Of a DNA stretch of 64,000 nt, positions 44,173 to 54,384 are shown piece after piece. Below the pieces are notes generated by a model. That model made no database searches and was not told the DNA's origin. It saw only the letters and a program-made list of their open reading frames with translations. The DNA is from Cladophialophora immunda (Eukaryota; Ascomycota; Eurotiomycetes; Chaetothyriales; Herpotrichiellaceae). The position numbers were made by a program, and so were the translations under genes. The stretch spans positions 3,556,485-3,620,484 of the forward strand of contig NW_015622542.1 in assembly GCF_000835495.1 (NCBI RefSeq), written 5' to 3'. Each line of letters begins with the position of its first letter. Position 1 is the first letter of the stretch.

Positions 44173-46294
44173 GATGGGCAGTATGGCGAATGGTGCACCT
44201 CGTGAAAAAGAAAGCACATAAGCAATGAGGATAGAAGGCCCGGTCGTCACACAATCCCAGCAACTAGCTGAGCAAGGGCCAGAAGGGAAGGGATACACGA
44301 CTATAAAGTGGTGTGTACACGACCCCGAATGGGGCTGCCGTGCCAGGGGAAGCTTCGCGATGTCTTTCTGGTCTTGAGCATCGGCGCCGACTTACCGTTG
44401 GTATGACTTAGTCCATGTCGCCTTTTGCTTGGGAGACGCATCCGTAGCATGTTTCCTTAGTATCGTCATGAACCTTGCAGAGGTGTTTTGGTTGTGCAGT
44501 GGTAAGCAGGTGGAGACGTCCAGGAAAGTCTCTCGGAAAAGCATATTCGTATAACATGGGTCGGCGAAAGCCACCAGGAAAGCCACTTTGGAGGCTTCAG
44601 ACTAAGACGCAGAGCTTGGATTGGACACTTGGTAGAGCGTCTGGCGCCTGTTCCGAGGCAGACATTTACGGTCGATCCGTAAGAGCCAAGAATGTATGTT
44701 TCCCAACGCCCCTTGCAGGAGATCTTCTTTGCAATGACGATCTCCCGTCGCTATTCGAAGTCAACAAGGAGTCGGTGCACTCGGTACCCGACGCAGGTAC
44801 CTTCGGGAGGTAAACAAGGAGAATGATGCAATGAAGATCACTGGCTGCCCGATCCGGACATATCCTGACTTTTGCTGCGGAGCAAAGGAGAAGAAATGCT
44901 CATACTCGTCGACGACAAGGGTATCTGGTATAAACCCTGGGCTGTTGGTGAAGATGCTGTGCCACTGAGCAAGAGGCGTCGGGCACAGAGCGACCGCGGC
45001 TGTGGATGGGGCTTGGGGGCCGCATGACGCGATAGCAAGCATCAACAACGCACCACAGCGACGATAAAGGCGTCATTGGGTAGAAGAACAAAACGTGCAT
45101 CCTGGAACTGGCGCAGCATGACGGGCAGCAATGGGCCCATGGGCGGCGAGGAAATTTGATGGAAGGTTCGGAAATTGCAACCAACTGTTGCTCCTTTATC
45201 TGGTGCCAAGCCAAGCTGGACAGCAGCTGCGGCAGCCTCAATTTCCGCCCACATTCTCCCGCTCTCCATCACCTCACGAGTCACCACGAGTCTACGACGC
45301 GCTGCCCTGCCGAGCTGCCTATCGAACGCGTTTCTCGACGGCTATCATGACCCTCGCCACATTGCTCTAGAAAGACAGGCCTCCGCACGGAGGTAGGAGA
45401 GGCCGATCACTCACTCAGGGACCTACCTGCGCTCGCCCGTGTACAACAACCCGCTCTCTCGAGGAGATTAGGGGCCCTGCATTTGCTGCACTCGATCAGT
45501 CCGAGACATGGGCCCGACTTCGAATACGGAAACAGGGCCCGAAGTACTTGGTACAACCGCAAGCATCACTATCGCCCTTCCCAATGGCATACCCGGTAGA
45601 GGACCTGAGCTTGTGTCCTACCTGAGCATGGCCTAGCATATGACCCGAGTAAACATCTGCAACCCACCTTGGACGCAGATTGCCGAACCCACATCTCCTT
45701 TACGAGTACGCAGCACATCATACACCAGTCCCTGGCCTCCATGCGCCTGGGCCTAGGCCCTCCCTACTGACGAGCAATGTTTTCTTTTGCAATATGACGG
45801 GTGTGTTGTCAGCTAAAGACACTTATTTTAGTTACTCACGGGCGCATCGTTTTGAGGACCCATAGAAACCAAAAATACGCCCAAGCTGATGTTGTACAGC
45901 TTCGAATATTGCATGTAAGTGGCCCATTTCGGCGCCCTTGCAACCTCTGTGTTTTCTTTCATGCGGCGAAATGGCTGTGGTGCAGGCAGAAGACCTTGAG
46001 AGGTTTCACAAGGCTGGTTTACGACTAGCCTGAGTCACATAACTGCAAGCTACGTATTCTGTTCGATTTTCTGCGACTTTCGCCCAGTATACAATGTCTG
46101 GAGGTCTGTCACTGGTACAGTCAAACGAGACCCAACAGGTAACAGAGCCATGAAGTGTTGGTGTTGCGATGGATTCCCTATTTGAAGCAATGTCCGGCCG
46201 GATTCTTGGCCCAGATGCCCTCTGGATTTGAATCCGCTTCCTGAACCCGGTCCAGTACTTTTGATAACTTTGATTCTCGGTGGACAGTTAACAA
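44173..46294. promoter_or_regulatory. 2.1-kb intergenic region upstream of the DHA2 transporter
   Basis: It contains the transporter promoter and the 3' flank of the TIM-barrel gene. Two neighbouring minus-strand frames (about 45042-45287 and 44761-45048) have protein-like composition but no motif, no convincing splice junction and no start context. I leave them unannotated and raise them as a finding. Confidence 0.45.
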
Positions 46295-47402
46295 TCAACC
46301 AGCATCTCCGACCTGCTTCAACAATGCGTGCACCCGTTCAAAGGCCTTCTTTGCAAAGGGCCCCATGTCGTCCCCATACTTCTTCGGTGCTTTGCCATCG
46401 AATATTTCCACTGACACCCAGCTTGTGAAACCAGTCTTGAACACAGCCCTGGTGAAATCCTCCACGGGCAAGTACCCACCATCATATGGGAGTGGTCGAT
46501 AATCGTGGCTCCACTGACCCATGGGTCTCAAGCCATTGTCATTTGGTCTGTCGTCCAACGGCTGCTCCATCTTATATGCGTCTGAGATCTGCAGTAAGAA
46601 TATCTTGTCCGGAGGGATTGTCTTCGAGAGCTCTTCGCAGCTGCTCTTCCATCTCTTATCCAAGTCTTCTGTACTGACGTCTTCGATCCGTCCAGATTTC
46701 GTCGTCGGGCTGCCCCATTCTCCTCCTGCGCTCTGGAAGGTGTCAAGGCACAGCCCCAGATTGGGTCGATCGGCCTTCCTGACAATTTCCCAGACGTCCT
46801 TCCACGTCGGAGCGTGAGTAGCCCAGCACCAGTTTTCGTATGCAATCCGAAATCCCTTCTCGGCGAAAGTATCTGCAAGCTCAGCGAGGTCGGACGCCAG
46901 GTCGTCAAAACTAGCTGAGATGCCCTCCGCATCAGATGATCCTATCTATTCGTGTGGTCAATACTGCCATGTTCCATTCCCGGTCAGGAGAGACGTAGAA
47001 TTTCCTCACCTGAAGCATATCTGTGCCGGCTGCCTCCATTATGCTCATCCATCCTTTGGCTCTGTTGAAAGCATCTATTCTTTTTTCGCTACCCTTGGGC
47101 CAACCCTCAAAGTTGGCAAATGGCTGCAGCATCAAGATCCTCAGGCCCTCTCTCTCACACAGTTTGCGGATCTCTGCGGCGACTGATCGAAGACTCCGGT
47201 AGTCCTTTGGGTCAATCTCTGCCTTGCTCTCAGAGATCTCTTGACCGTATGCGAGGATGTCAGGCATTGAAAGCTCAATGGCGTCGAACCCAGCAGCGGC
47301 AAGAGTCTTCGACTTGGTCGGAAGCGTATGCTTTGTACTGTCGTGCCCTATAGAGCACGAGGCATAACAGACTGGAATCTTCTTCCCGTTGCATTTCGCC
47401 AT
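46295..47402 (-). CDS. TIM-barrel enzyme of the 3-dehydroshikimate dehydratase / sugar isomerase family
   Basis: 347 aa from exons 47010-47402 and 46295-46945; the 64-bp intron joins in phase as MLQ-IGSSDAEG. The fold is the AP-endonuclease-2/xylose-isomerase-like TIM barrel. It resembles fungal 3-dehydroshikimate dehydratase (Neurospora qa-4, ~359 aa) in length and in blocks such as LMLQPFANFEGW, AYENWCWATH, RPNLGLCLDTF, IFLLQISDAYKM and SWVSVEIFDG. The expected metal ligands are all present: Glu168, Asp199, Gln250 and Glu311. A qa-4-type enzyme converts 3-dehydroshikimate to protocatechuate; the family also includes sugar and keto-acid isomerases, so the exact reaction is open. No quinate transporter, dehydrogenase or QutA/QutR-type regulator is adjacent. 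It shares a divergent 421-bp promoter with the 6PGDH paralogue, which suggests joint expression. Confidence 0.8.
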
Positions 47403-47823
47403 GCTGATTGGGATGAAGGTTGCCGTGAGTGGTGCGTCTTCTCTTCGGCTTTGGAGTCTCCTCGTTTCTTGCGTACGAGTATATCAAAGGAAGAGCAGTT
47501 GGTTCATTGTCCCCAATTGTCAAATCCAAGGAATCCTCCAGATTTCGTCACTGTTTTTCCCATCGGCGCCTGTCCAACCGAGTCCGGAAATACAACATCC
47601 ACCACTTTGTCTTATATGACGTCAATATATGCGAGAAGAAATACTTCACCTTCACCTCACAGACATGCACTCGGCGGATTTTCTTTCCTGTATGACTTGT
47701 TACTTGTGGGTTAATGACAAGTTGCCGCCTGATCGAGCCTTATACCTACATAACTGACAGTGTTGTCTTGGCCGTGGACGGATACAGCTTCTACCAAAAG
47801 CGTGGGACATTTGAATAGACACT
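47403..47823. promoter_or_regulatory. Bidirectional promoter between TIM-barrel enzyme and 6PGDH-like gene
   Basis: 421 bp between the two divergent start codons, the second-shortest stretch between neighbouring genes in the window and the shortest divergent one. A single compact region must drive both genes. I could not identify a specific binding site. Confidence 0.6.
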
Positions 47824-49547
47824 ATGGGTCAAAAGGACAGCCCAGAGTTCAAGAAGGTACGTGATGAGCAGAACGATGCTTCTGTCCGCCCCGACGAGAT
47901 CATCAGGAGCCAAATACGTCAAAAGAGGGATGCATGTTGACCGACCGATACAGCTTGGCATGATCGGCGTGGGGAGCATGGGCGGCATGATGTCTTTGTT
48001 ATACGCCGAGCATGGTGTCGAGGTTCATTACTACGATCCAAGTATGCCTCCATATTGAGTTCACGGGCCTCGCTCCCGGTATCACAATAATTTGCGCTGA
48101 CTTCATCTGAACAGGTCAGGAAAATGTCAAACAACTTCAAGAGCACGCCGAATCCATCCATGCTAGCAACCGAATTGTGCACCAGAAAGACTATAAAGAG
48201 CTCTGTGAAAGCATTTCTTCCCCAGACTCACCCAAACTTTTCGTCTTCAGTATACCTCACGGTTCTGTCGGGGATAAGACGGTTAAAAGTCTACATCCCT
48301 ATCTAAAGCCAGGTGACATTATACTCGACTGCTCAAACGAAGACTGGCGAAATACAGAGCGACGACAGAAGGCCCTCGACCCTGACGGTATCCACTATAT
48401 TGGCTGTGGTGTCAGCGGCGGGTACCAAAGCGCGAGACACGGACCCTCTATGTCGCCCGGAGGCGATGCAGAGACCCTGAAGAAGATCATACCGTTCCTA
48501 GAGCGTGTCGCCGCGAAAGACAAGCAGGGTCGCCCATGCACAGCATGCATCGGGCCAGCTGGTAGCGGGCACTACGTGAAGATGGTCCACAATGGCATTG
48601 AACAAGGCATGATGTCCGCCATCGCCGAGGTCTGGTTCATCATGAACAGATGTTTGAAGATGTCATACAAAAAGATTGCCGACACGTTCGAGTCGTGGAA
48701 TGAAAGCGACCCGCTCAGAGACAACTTTCTGGTCGCAATCGGCGCCGACATCAACCGCACCAGGGACGGAGAAGGGAACTTCGTGCTCGCTAATGTCCTG
48801 GACAAGGTCGTCCAAGACGTGGACAACTCTGAAGGCACAGGCGTCTGGACCTGCGAGGAGACGGTCCGTCTACATGTCCCCTCTCCCACCATCGTCAGCG
48901 CACACCTGTTCCGGCTTGCATCCGCAGACGCGGCCAAGCGGCAGCGAGTCAACAAGGCGTTCGCAGGCGGCGCAGCACAACCGGCGACCATCAAGCTGGA
49001 GGTACCGCACGAAAAAGCCCTCCCGTCGTTCATCGAGGACTTGAAGCTCTCGCTCTACGCCGCTTTCCTGTGCGCGTTCATACAGGGGCTTGGCATCATC
49101 AAAACCAAAGACCGAGAGCAGAGCTGGAATCTGGATTACCGGGCCATCCTGCAGATTTGGCGAGGCGGCTGCATCATTCAGAGCGACTACATCTCGGACC
49201 TGCTCGATCGGGTCTTGTCCAACAACGATGTCGTCGATGACCTTCTCTCGCAAGACGCCGTCGCGGCCGAGCTGGGAAAATGCGTCGCCTCGCTCAAGAA
49301 CGTGGTCCTGAAGTCCCTCGCGGCCGACGCGTACATCCCATCTCTGTCCGCCACGCTCGAATACATTAAGTACTCGGGCGCGACGGAGCTGCCCACGCAG
49401 TTCATGGAGGCCGAGCTCGACTACTTCGGTGCGCACAGCTTCGACCTGAAGTCCGAGGGGCCCGGAAAACCGCTCAAGGGATCCCACCACTATGAGTGGA
49501 AGCCGCCCCGGGGCATCTTTGGCGACAAGCTGGACGGGTCGAAATGA
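47824..49547 (+). CDS. 6-phosphogluconate dehydrogenase paralogue (probable altered substrate)
   Basis: 517 aa from exons 47824-47856, 47954-48041 and 48115-49547, all in phase. The N-terminal Rossmann domain has GVGSMG (16-21), then IGCGVSGGYQSARHGPSMSPGG (Ser141-Gly142-Gly143). The catalytic block VKMVHNGIE keeps Lys196, His199, Asn200 and Glu203. The C-terminal all-helical domain is full length and ends with DYFGAH (His481). In ordinary 6PGDH the phosphate of the substrate is held by a Tyr in GIEYGDM, a Lys just before GTG in KGTGKWT, and an Arg in RDYFGAH. Here these are Gln204, Glu280 (SEGTGVWT) and Leu475 (LDYFGAH). So the oxidative decarboxylation machinery is retained but the phosphate site is not. 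A non-phosphorylated hydroxyacid is the likely substrate, by inference. The true pentose-phosphate enzyme should be elsewhere in the genome. Confidence 0.85.
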
Positions 49548-49772
49548 AGCTGGACGTCAGGAGAAACAGGGATCTAGGTCCAAGTTTTGTCTTTGTACAT
49601 TTTGATTTGTTAGATCTTGAGGCTCCCAAGGCGAAAAAGGCCATCATCGATAGACACAATACCAGGTTCTGTAGAGGGGGTTCCGCAGGGATTTGGTCCC
49701 TCTTGCACTCTATATGACAATCCAGAAGTCCCCTCTAGCTCTAAAAAAATGCCCGAAACAAGAAACCCTCAG

Positions 49773-50609
49773 TCAACTGACGTTGTAACTCACCCGACTG
49801 GTCCCTTTGCTCCTGCTGATCTTCCTCACGCCGACCTTGCCACACAGATCCGTCGTGTCCACGTGCGTGCCACCGCAGGGATAGACCTCTGCGCCGACGA
49901 TGCGGACGACCCGGTACTTCTCGCCGGGGGCTAGCTTCTTGACGCCCTCGCCGTCCTCCCGGGGGATCAGCCTCTCGAGGCCCTCGCGGCGGAAGTCGTC
50001 GGGGTCCCAGAACTCGATCTCCACGGGCATGGCGCGGGCGACGTAGTCGTCGACGCGGCGCTGGATGGGCTCCTTCCACCGGCCCTCGATCAGGCCCTGG
50101 AACTCGCAGGCCGCGGCGTCCGGAAAGTGCGAGGCCTTGAGCTCGTCGAACCCCGCGATCTCGCGCTCCAGCAGGTGCCGCACCGCCGCGCCCAGCACGT
50201 GGCCCGCCGTGTGGAGGCGCGAGTACAGCAGGCGCTTCTCCGCGTCGATGGCCTGCGTGACGGCGTCGCCCGCCCCGAACGTCGTGGCCGGGTCGGCGAA
50301 GCGGCCCAGGTGCAGGACCACGCCGTCGTGGACCACGTCCGTGCGCACGGCCGACACGTCGAACTTGGCCCCGTTGGAGGCCGACGTGAGGGAGCCCGTG
50401 TCGGACGGCTGCCCGCCCCCTTGCGGGTGGAAGATTGTTTCGGCCGTCGTCACCACGAAGGAATCCTCATCCGGCACGGCCTTGAAGAGCTGCCGGCTGG
50501 CTTCGGCGAGTTGTTGGAAAGGTGTGACGGACGTGACGAGGGTGGAAAGCGTGTAGAGTTTGGCGTTGCGCTGGTAGGCAAGGACTGTTCGAGGGAGAGA
50601 CGTCGACAT
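49773..50609 (-). CDS. AlaX-type alanyl-tRNA editing hydrolase
   Basis: 278 aa, intronless. A free-standing homologue of the alanyl-tRNA synthetase editing domain that hydrolyses mischarged Ser- or Gly-tRNA(Ala) in trans. It has an N-terminal beta-rich domain with the FHPQGGGQPSDTG motif, then the zinc site HTAGH (His-x3-His) and the distal Cys-x3-His CGGTHV, all intact. The C-terminus (GKVGVRKISRSKGTSRVSY) matches the long AlaX form, which lacks the Gly-rich linker and aminoacylation domain. The start ATG at 50609 opens MSTSLPRTVLAYQ. The gene is notably GC-rich in its middle (about 49950-50300) compared with neighbours. It sits between the 6PGDH-like and FAD-monooxygenase genes with no obvious metabolic link. 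Confidence 0.92.
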   Translation of the reverse strand: MSTSLPRTVLAYQRNAKLYTLSTLVTSVTPFQQLAEASRQLFKAVPDEDSFVVTTAETIFHPQGGGQPSDTGSLTSASNGAKFDVSAVRTDVVHDGVVLHLGRFADPATTFGAGDAVTQAIDAEKRLLYSRLHTAGHVLGAAVRHLLEREIAGFDELKASHFPDAAACEFQGLIEGRWKEPIQRRVDDYVARAMPVEIEFWDPDDFRREGLERLIPREDGEGVKKLAPGEKYRVVRIVGAEVYPCGGTHVDTTDLCGKVGVRKISRSKGTSRVSYNVS

Positions 50610-51005
50610 CCTTTGGTATGCTGGGGGTGGATTTCTCGGTGGTGGTTGACAATAGGGATTGTATCCAATATTGAATCAGGTCGGGATATTTGCTCTTGGA
50701 CGGATTTTGTATGCGCCCTTTTTGACCTTTTCTAGGCGTGCGCCGTTGATAAAAAATTTCTGTTCTATGATTCTTTGCCCGCAAAGAGAGAGCCGATGTC
50801 TATTGTGTAATTTGACACGCTGTACAGACTGCTGAACAAGGAAAGGTTGCGAAAGGAATAGAAGAGAAGTTATCACAGGGCGCTGGAAGTATTCTACCAC
50901 CTGCCTGAATAGGCAATACAGCGGAAACAACGCCGGTGTCTATAAACCATGTGGCCAGGCTGTACCAACATGCTCTAATGCCCTCGTACTCAAAAGGTGT
51001 AGAAA
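50610..51005. promoter_or_regulatory. Upstream region of the AlaX gene
   Basis: 396 bp between the AlaX start and the monooxygenase stop, both on the minus strand. No element recognised. Confidence 0.45.
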
Positions 51006-52325
51006 CTATTCTCGACTTGCCAGATATCTCTTTGCTTCTTCTATGATATCATGCCCAACCAGCCACTGGACCAGAGCCGGATGTGGAAATTGTTGGGTCA
51101 TATCCTCCGCCGGGACGATCAGCGGACTGTCCTCTTGCAGCTGCTTCTCCAGCATCGCTTTCTGGGCGATCCATATGCGATCTCTTGCTTGTTGCATTGG
51201 CCCATCTGGAAGTGCAAAAGTGGTCGCGTTCTCGCGCGAGATCTCCTGAATTCGTTCGCACCGAGCCTTACGGAGGTGCTCATAGTCTTTTGCGGCTCTC
51301 GGAAGATCTGCCAGCCCGTTGCAAGTTGCCACGCAAAGACCAAGAACTTCGGCATCCTCGAGCGACGTAGCTGCACCAGAGGCGGCGTGTGGTGCCATAG
51401 CGTGACAAGCGTCTCCCACGAGAATAACACGCCCATCGGGACTTGACCAGGTAGGCAACGGTGGGAGTTCAGCCAGTACCCATTTGGCGCAGCTGTCGAC
51501 GGCATCCAGCACGGCCTGAACGGTGTCATTGAAGTCTTTGAACACCTGACGCATCTCCACAACGTCGCCTGGCTCATTATATTTGCCTAACGGGGCGTCG
51601 CCAAGGTCTGGAATTGTCATCACCAAGTTATAAAACCTACCCTTGGCGATTGGGTAAGCTATGATGTGCTTGAATTGGCCAGCCCAAGCCTGCTGACTCT
51701 GGTTGTCTATCAAGGTAGCGGTCACTGGATTTTTCAGCATCTCCTCACGGGGTACCAAGGCACGGTAGCAGTAATTCTCGGTTCTTTGAGGCACAACATC
51801 CTTCAAGCCAGGGATCGAGGCTCGGGTTCTCGAGTGTATACCGTCGGCCCCAATAATCAAGTCTGCGTGCAGGGACCTGCCACCCTCCAATATCACCTTA
51901 ACCTGTTCGACGTCAATAGCCATGACCTTCTGTCCGAACTCGATTTTGACGCCGCTTGTTGCAGCCGCTTCGGCCAGAATCTTCTGGTAGTCGACTCGAT
52001 GAACAAGCCAGTGAGGAAACCCCCTCAACCGCGTAGAATAATTCTTGACGTTGGCGAAGATGAGACCGATAAGTTCGTTGTCTTCATATCGTCTGATCTC
52101 CGTGAAGTCCGGACAAGTCGCTACCGCCTCAAATTGCTTCCGCAGCCCCCAGTTGCTTAGGATGCGAGATGCAGCAGCCGAGCATTGGATACCAGCACCG
52201 GCTTCGGTCAGGATCGGACTGCTTTCGAGAATCAGAATGTTGTGTTTGGTCTTCTGAGAAAGACTGATCGCTGTCGCGAGACCAGCGATTCCGGTGCCAA
52301 TGATGATTATCTGCAATGAAGCCAT
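51006..52325 (-). CDS. FAD-dependent monooxygenase, salicylate-hydroxylase-like
   Basis: 439 aa, intronless, group A flavoprotein aromatic hydroxylase fold. The start at 52325 gives MASLQIIIIGTGIAGLATA, with the ADP-binding GxGxxG directly at the N-terminus; upstream codons lack ATG. The DG motif ADLIIGADGIHSRTR binds FAD/NAD(P)H, and the second FAD motif GRVILVGDACHAMAPH completes the signature. Length matches salicylate 1-monooxygenase and 6-hydroxynicotinate 3-monooxygenase relatives, and the closely related monooxygenases of secondary metabolism, so the substrate is uncertain. It probably hydroxylates an aromatic acid with loss of the carboxylate or by simple ring hydroxylation. Together with the dehydroshikimate-dehydratase-like gene nearby (which would make protocatechuate) it hints at aromatic-acid catabolism in this neighbourhood. 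Confidence 0.88.
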   Translation of the reverse strand: MASLQIIIIGTGIAGLATAISLSQKTKHNILILESSPILTEAGAGIQCSAAASRILSNWGLRKQFEAVATCPDFTEIRRYEDNELIGLIFANVKNYSTRLRGFPHWLVHRVDYQKILAEAAATSGVKIEFGQKVMAIDVEQVKVILEGGRSLHADLIIGADGIHSRTRASIPGLKDVVPQRTENYCYRALVPREEMLKNPVTATLIDNQSQQAWAGQFKHIIAYPIAKGRFYNLVMTIPDLGDAPLGKYNEPGDVVEMRQVFKDFNDTVQAVLDAVDSCAKWVLAELPPLPTWSSPDGRVILVGDACHAMAPHAASGAATSLEDAEVLGLCVATCNGLADLPRAAKDYEHLRKARCERIQEISRENATTFALPDGPMQQARDRIWIAQKAMLEKQLQEDSPLIVPAEDMTQQFPHPALVQWLVGHDIIEEAKRYLASRE

Positions 52326-52989
52326 TTCCTCCAACGCTCAGCCAGGTCGCTGCAGGCACACCAGGAATGCTGGTGCAGTATACGTCGGGTGTCTGATATG
52401 TTAGCAAGTCAGAGAAGTCGCGGATGCAACACCTCTCCAACTACATATATAGTCGATAGGTTGCCGGTGATGCTAAGATTTGAGATAACACAACTACCTA
52501 CCTCGACATAGACAGAACTTAGGCACTTCTAACTAACGCATAAGTGAAATCCCCCTCAACTCGCTCGCTTAAAGCATGATGGAGGCCTGACACTGCTTGC
52601 ACAACTCCCGGTGATATCAGGAAGAGAAACGGGACATCACCCCTTTGGCTCAGTTGAATGGGAAGTGAGGAAAAAGCGTCGCGAAGGCCACCATGTCCGC
52701 AGAAAGGAGTCCTGACAGGGTCTTCATTGTATGTATGAATACAGGGTGCGCCATAGTAGTTGGAAAGGGGCCATCGCGTTTGTCGCGGTCCATGTCAAGC
52801 TGCCTGTAGAAGTAGGTCTGCCGAGTTTGGCGCTGTCGCGCAATCCTAACTCCCGGCCTCGTTCAGGGCGATACTTGACACGGTGTGGTTCTGCAGACAG
52901 TGATATTTGCTCAATCAGAGTCTGGGTTCTACTTCACTTTGTTTGGTTCTGGCTGTTAGAGTCGTCTCACTTATACCTCACTTATAGTC
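52326..52989. promoter_or_regulatory. Divergent promoter region
   Basis: 664 bp between the FAD monooxygenase (minus) and the C2H2 gene (plus). No site recognised. Confidence 0.45.
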
Positions 52990-54384
52990 ATGGAGCAGGA
53001 GCCAGAAACACCGGCCTCAGGGTCGCCCTTGTCAGATATCGACTCAGATGAATTTCCTGAGGACGTCAAATTTCACCGCAGGTCGCGTTCCCATTCACGG
53101 GACTCTACTATCTCCGCCTCAGATGACGAGACGGCGTCCGCTATGAGTGCTACAGCAGCAGCTCTCGACATGCCTCCCGCCAAACGTCGAAAGACTGGGG
53201 CTTCGAGCTACGATCATGCCACCCCTCAGTCAGCTTCAACCGTCATCCCTCCTCGCTCGCCAACAGGGTCAATATCAAGCGACTCGTCAGGCTCGGTGCC
53301 TACCTCACCTTCGTTTGCCAACCTCGGCCCTACGCATCCCTTGTCGACCGCATACGCAGCTGCCCAAGCCAACCCTGAAAACCCAGAATTGGCAGACTAT
53401 GTCCAAGTAACAAAGTGTCTATGGGATGGTTGCACGGATCAGGAGCAAGGCAACATGGACAACCTGGTTGCTCATATCAACGACGTTCACATCGTGCCGC
53501 GTCAGAAGAAGTACTACTGCGAATGGGAGGGTTGCGCGCGCAAGGGCCAGCCGCACACCAGTGCTTACGCATTGAAAGCTCACATGCGAAGCCATACCAA
53601 GGAGAAGCCTTTCATGTGTGCTCTGCCCGAGTGTGACCGCAGCTTCACTAGGTCTGATGCCCTCGCAAAGCATATGCGCACAGTCCACGAGACTGAGGCC
53701 TTACGCCCGAGTGATCCAGTGCCTAGGGGGCATACCGGGGGCATATCAAATGGAGGATCATCCGGCATCCCCATCAAAAGACTGAAGCTGACCATGGGGG
53801 GCAAGACGAATGGCGACAAAAAAGCTACTCTAATCGGAGATCTGCCCTCTCTACCGACCCGGTACACGCTTTCTATGATGGGAATCAATCCTGATGACGT
53901 TGCGATGGCGGACGATGATGGGCCAGAAGAGCTCGTTGACGCAATTGACGTGGATAGTGTTCCGTTGTCTCTGCCTGTTCCTGCGGACTACTATCCGACC
54001 GAGATTTGGGACGACATGGACGAATACGAGCGCAGTCTTCCTCCATCACAATGGTTCCGGCTCTTGCGTCGACAGATACACTGGGCTGAACAAGAAGGCC
54101 GCGATCTACAGCAAGAACTGGAAGATCTACGGGCAACGACGGAAGACGCCAAGGGGAACCCGATCAGAAGGGGTGTGGGAGACGAAAAAGGGGCCGACGA
54201 GAACAGGAGGACGGAGTGGCAGCGGTCGGAGGAGCTATTGGACGCAGTGTTGCAGGCTGAAGTCGGACAAGTTTTGGAGATGTTCACTGATGAGAAGGTG
54301 AATGATGATCGAAATCCATGGGAAATGCTCAAAGGCTTAGAGGCGCTTACCACCACCACGACCTCGGCGGCTTCAGTGGCATGA
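52990..54384 (+). CDS. iec1: C2H2 zinc-finger protein, Iec1/INO80-subunit-like
   Basis: 464 aa, single exon. Three C2H2 fingers in a row: residues about 143-167 (CLWDGC...HINDVH), 177-202 (CEWEGC...HMRSH) and 210-233 (CALPEC...HMRTVH). The first two have the C-x4-C spacing of GLI/Zic-type fingers, and the linker HTKEKPFMC is canonical. A nuclear localisation signal PAKRRKTG precedes them (about 63-70). Downstream is a conserved acidic and helical region with EYERSLPPSQWFRLLRRQIHWA (about 343-364). That combination resembles Iec1, a subunit of the INO80 chromatin-remodelling complex in S. pombe and filamentous fungi. If that is wrong, it is a C2H2 transcription factor. The C-terminus ends in a Thr/Ala-rich stretch. 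Confidence 0.75.
   Translation: MEQEPETPASGSPLSDIDSDEFPEDVKFHRRSRSHSRDSTISASDDETASAMSATAAALDMPPAKRRKTGASSYDHATPQSASTVIPPRSPTGSISSDSSGSVPTSPSFANLGPTHPLSTAYAAAQANPENPELADYVQVTKCLWDGCTDQEQGNMDNLVAHINDVHIVPRQKKYYCEWEGCARKGQPHTSAYALKAHMRSHTKEKPFMCALPECDRSFTRSDALAKHMRTVHETEALRPSDPVPRGHTGGISNGGSSGIPIKRLKLTMGGKTNGDKKATLIGDLPSLPTRYTLSMMGINPDDVAMADDDGPEELVDAIDVDSVPLSLPVPADYYPTEIWDDMDEYERSLPPSQWFRLLRRQIHWAEQEGRDLQQELEDLRATTEDAKGNPIRRGVGDEKGADENRRTEWQRSEELLDAVLQAEVGQVLEMFTDEKVNDDRNPWEMLKGLEALTTTTTSAASVA

Noticed and set aside
44338..46290. Quinate-cluster regulator or second pathway gene between the transporter and TIM-barrel gene
   Set aside because: No QutA/QutR-type motif, zinc cluster or other family signature was found in either strand.
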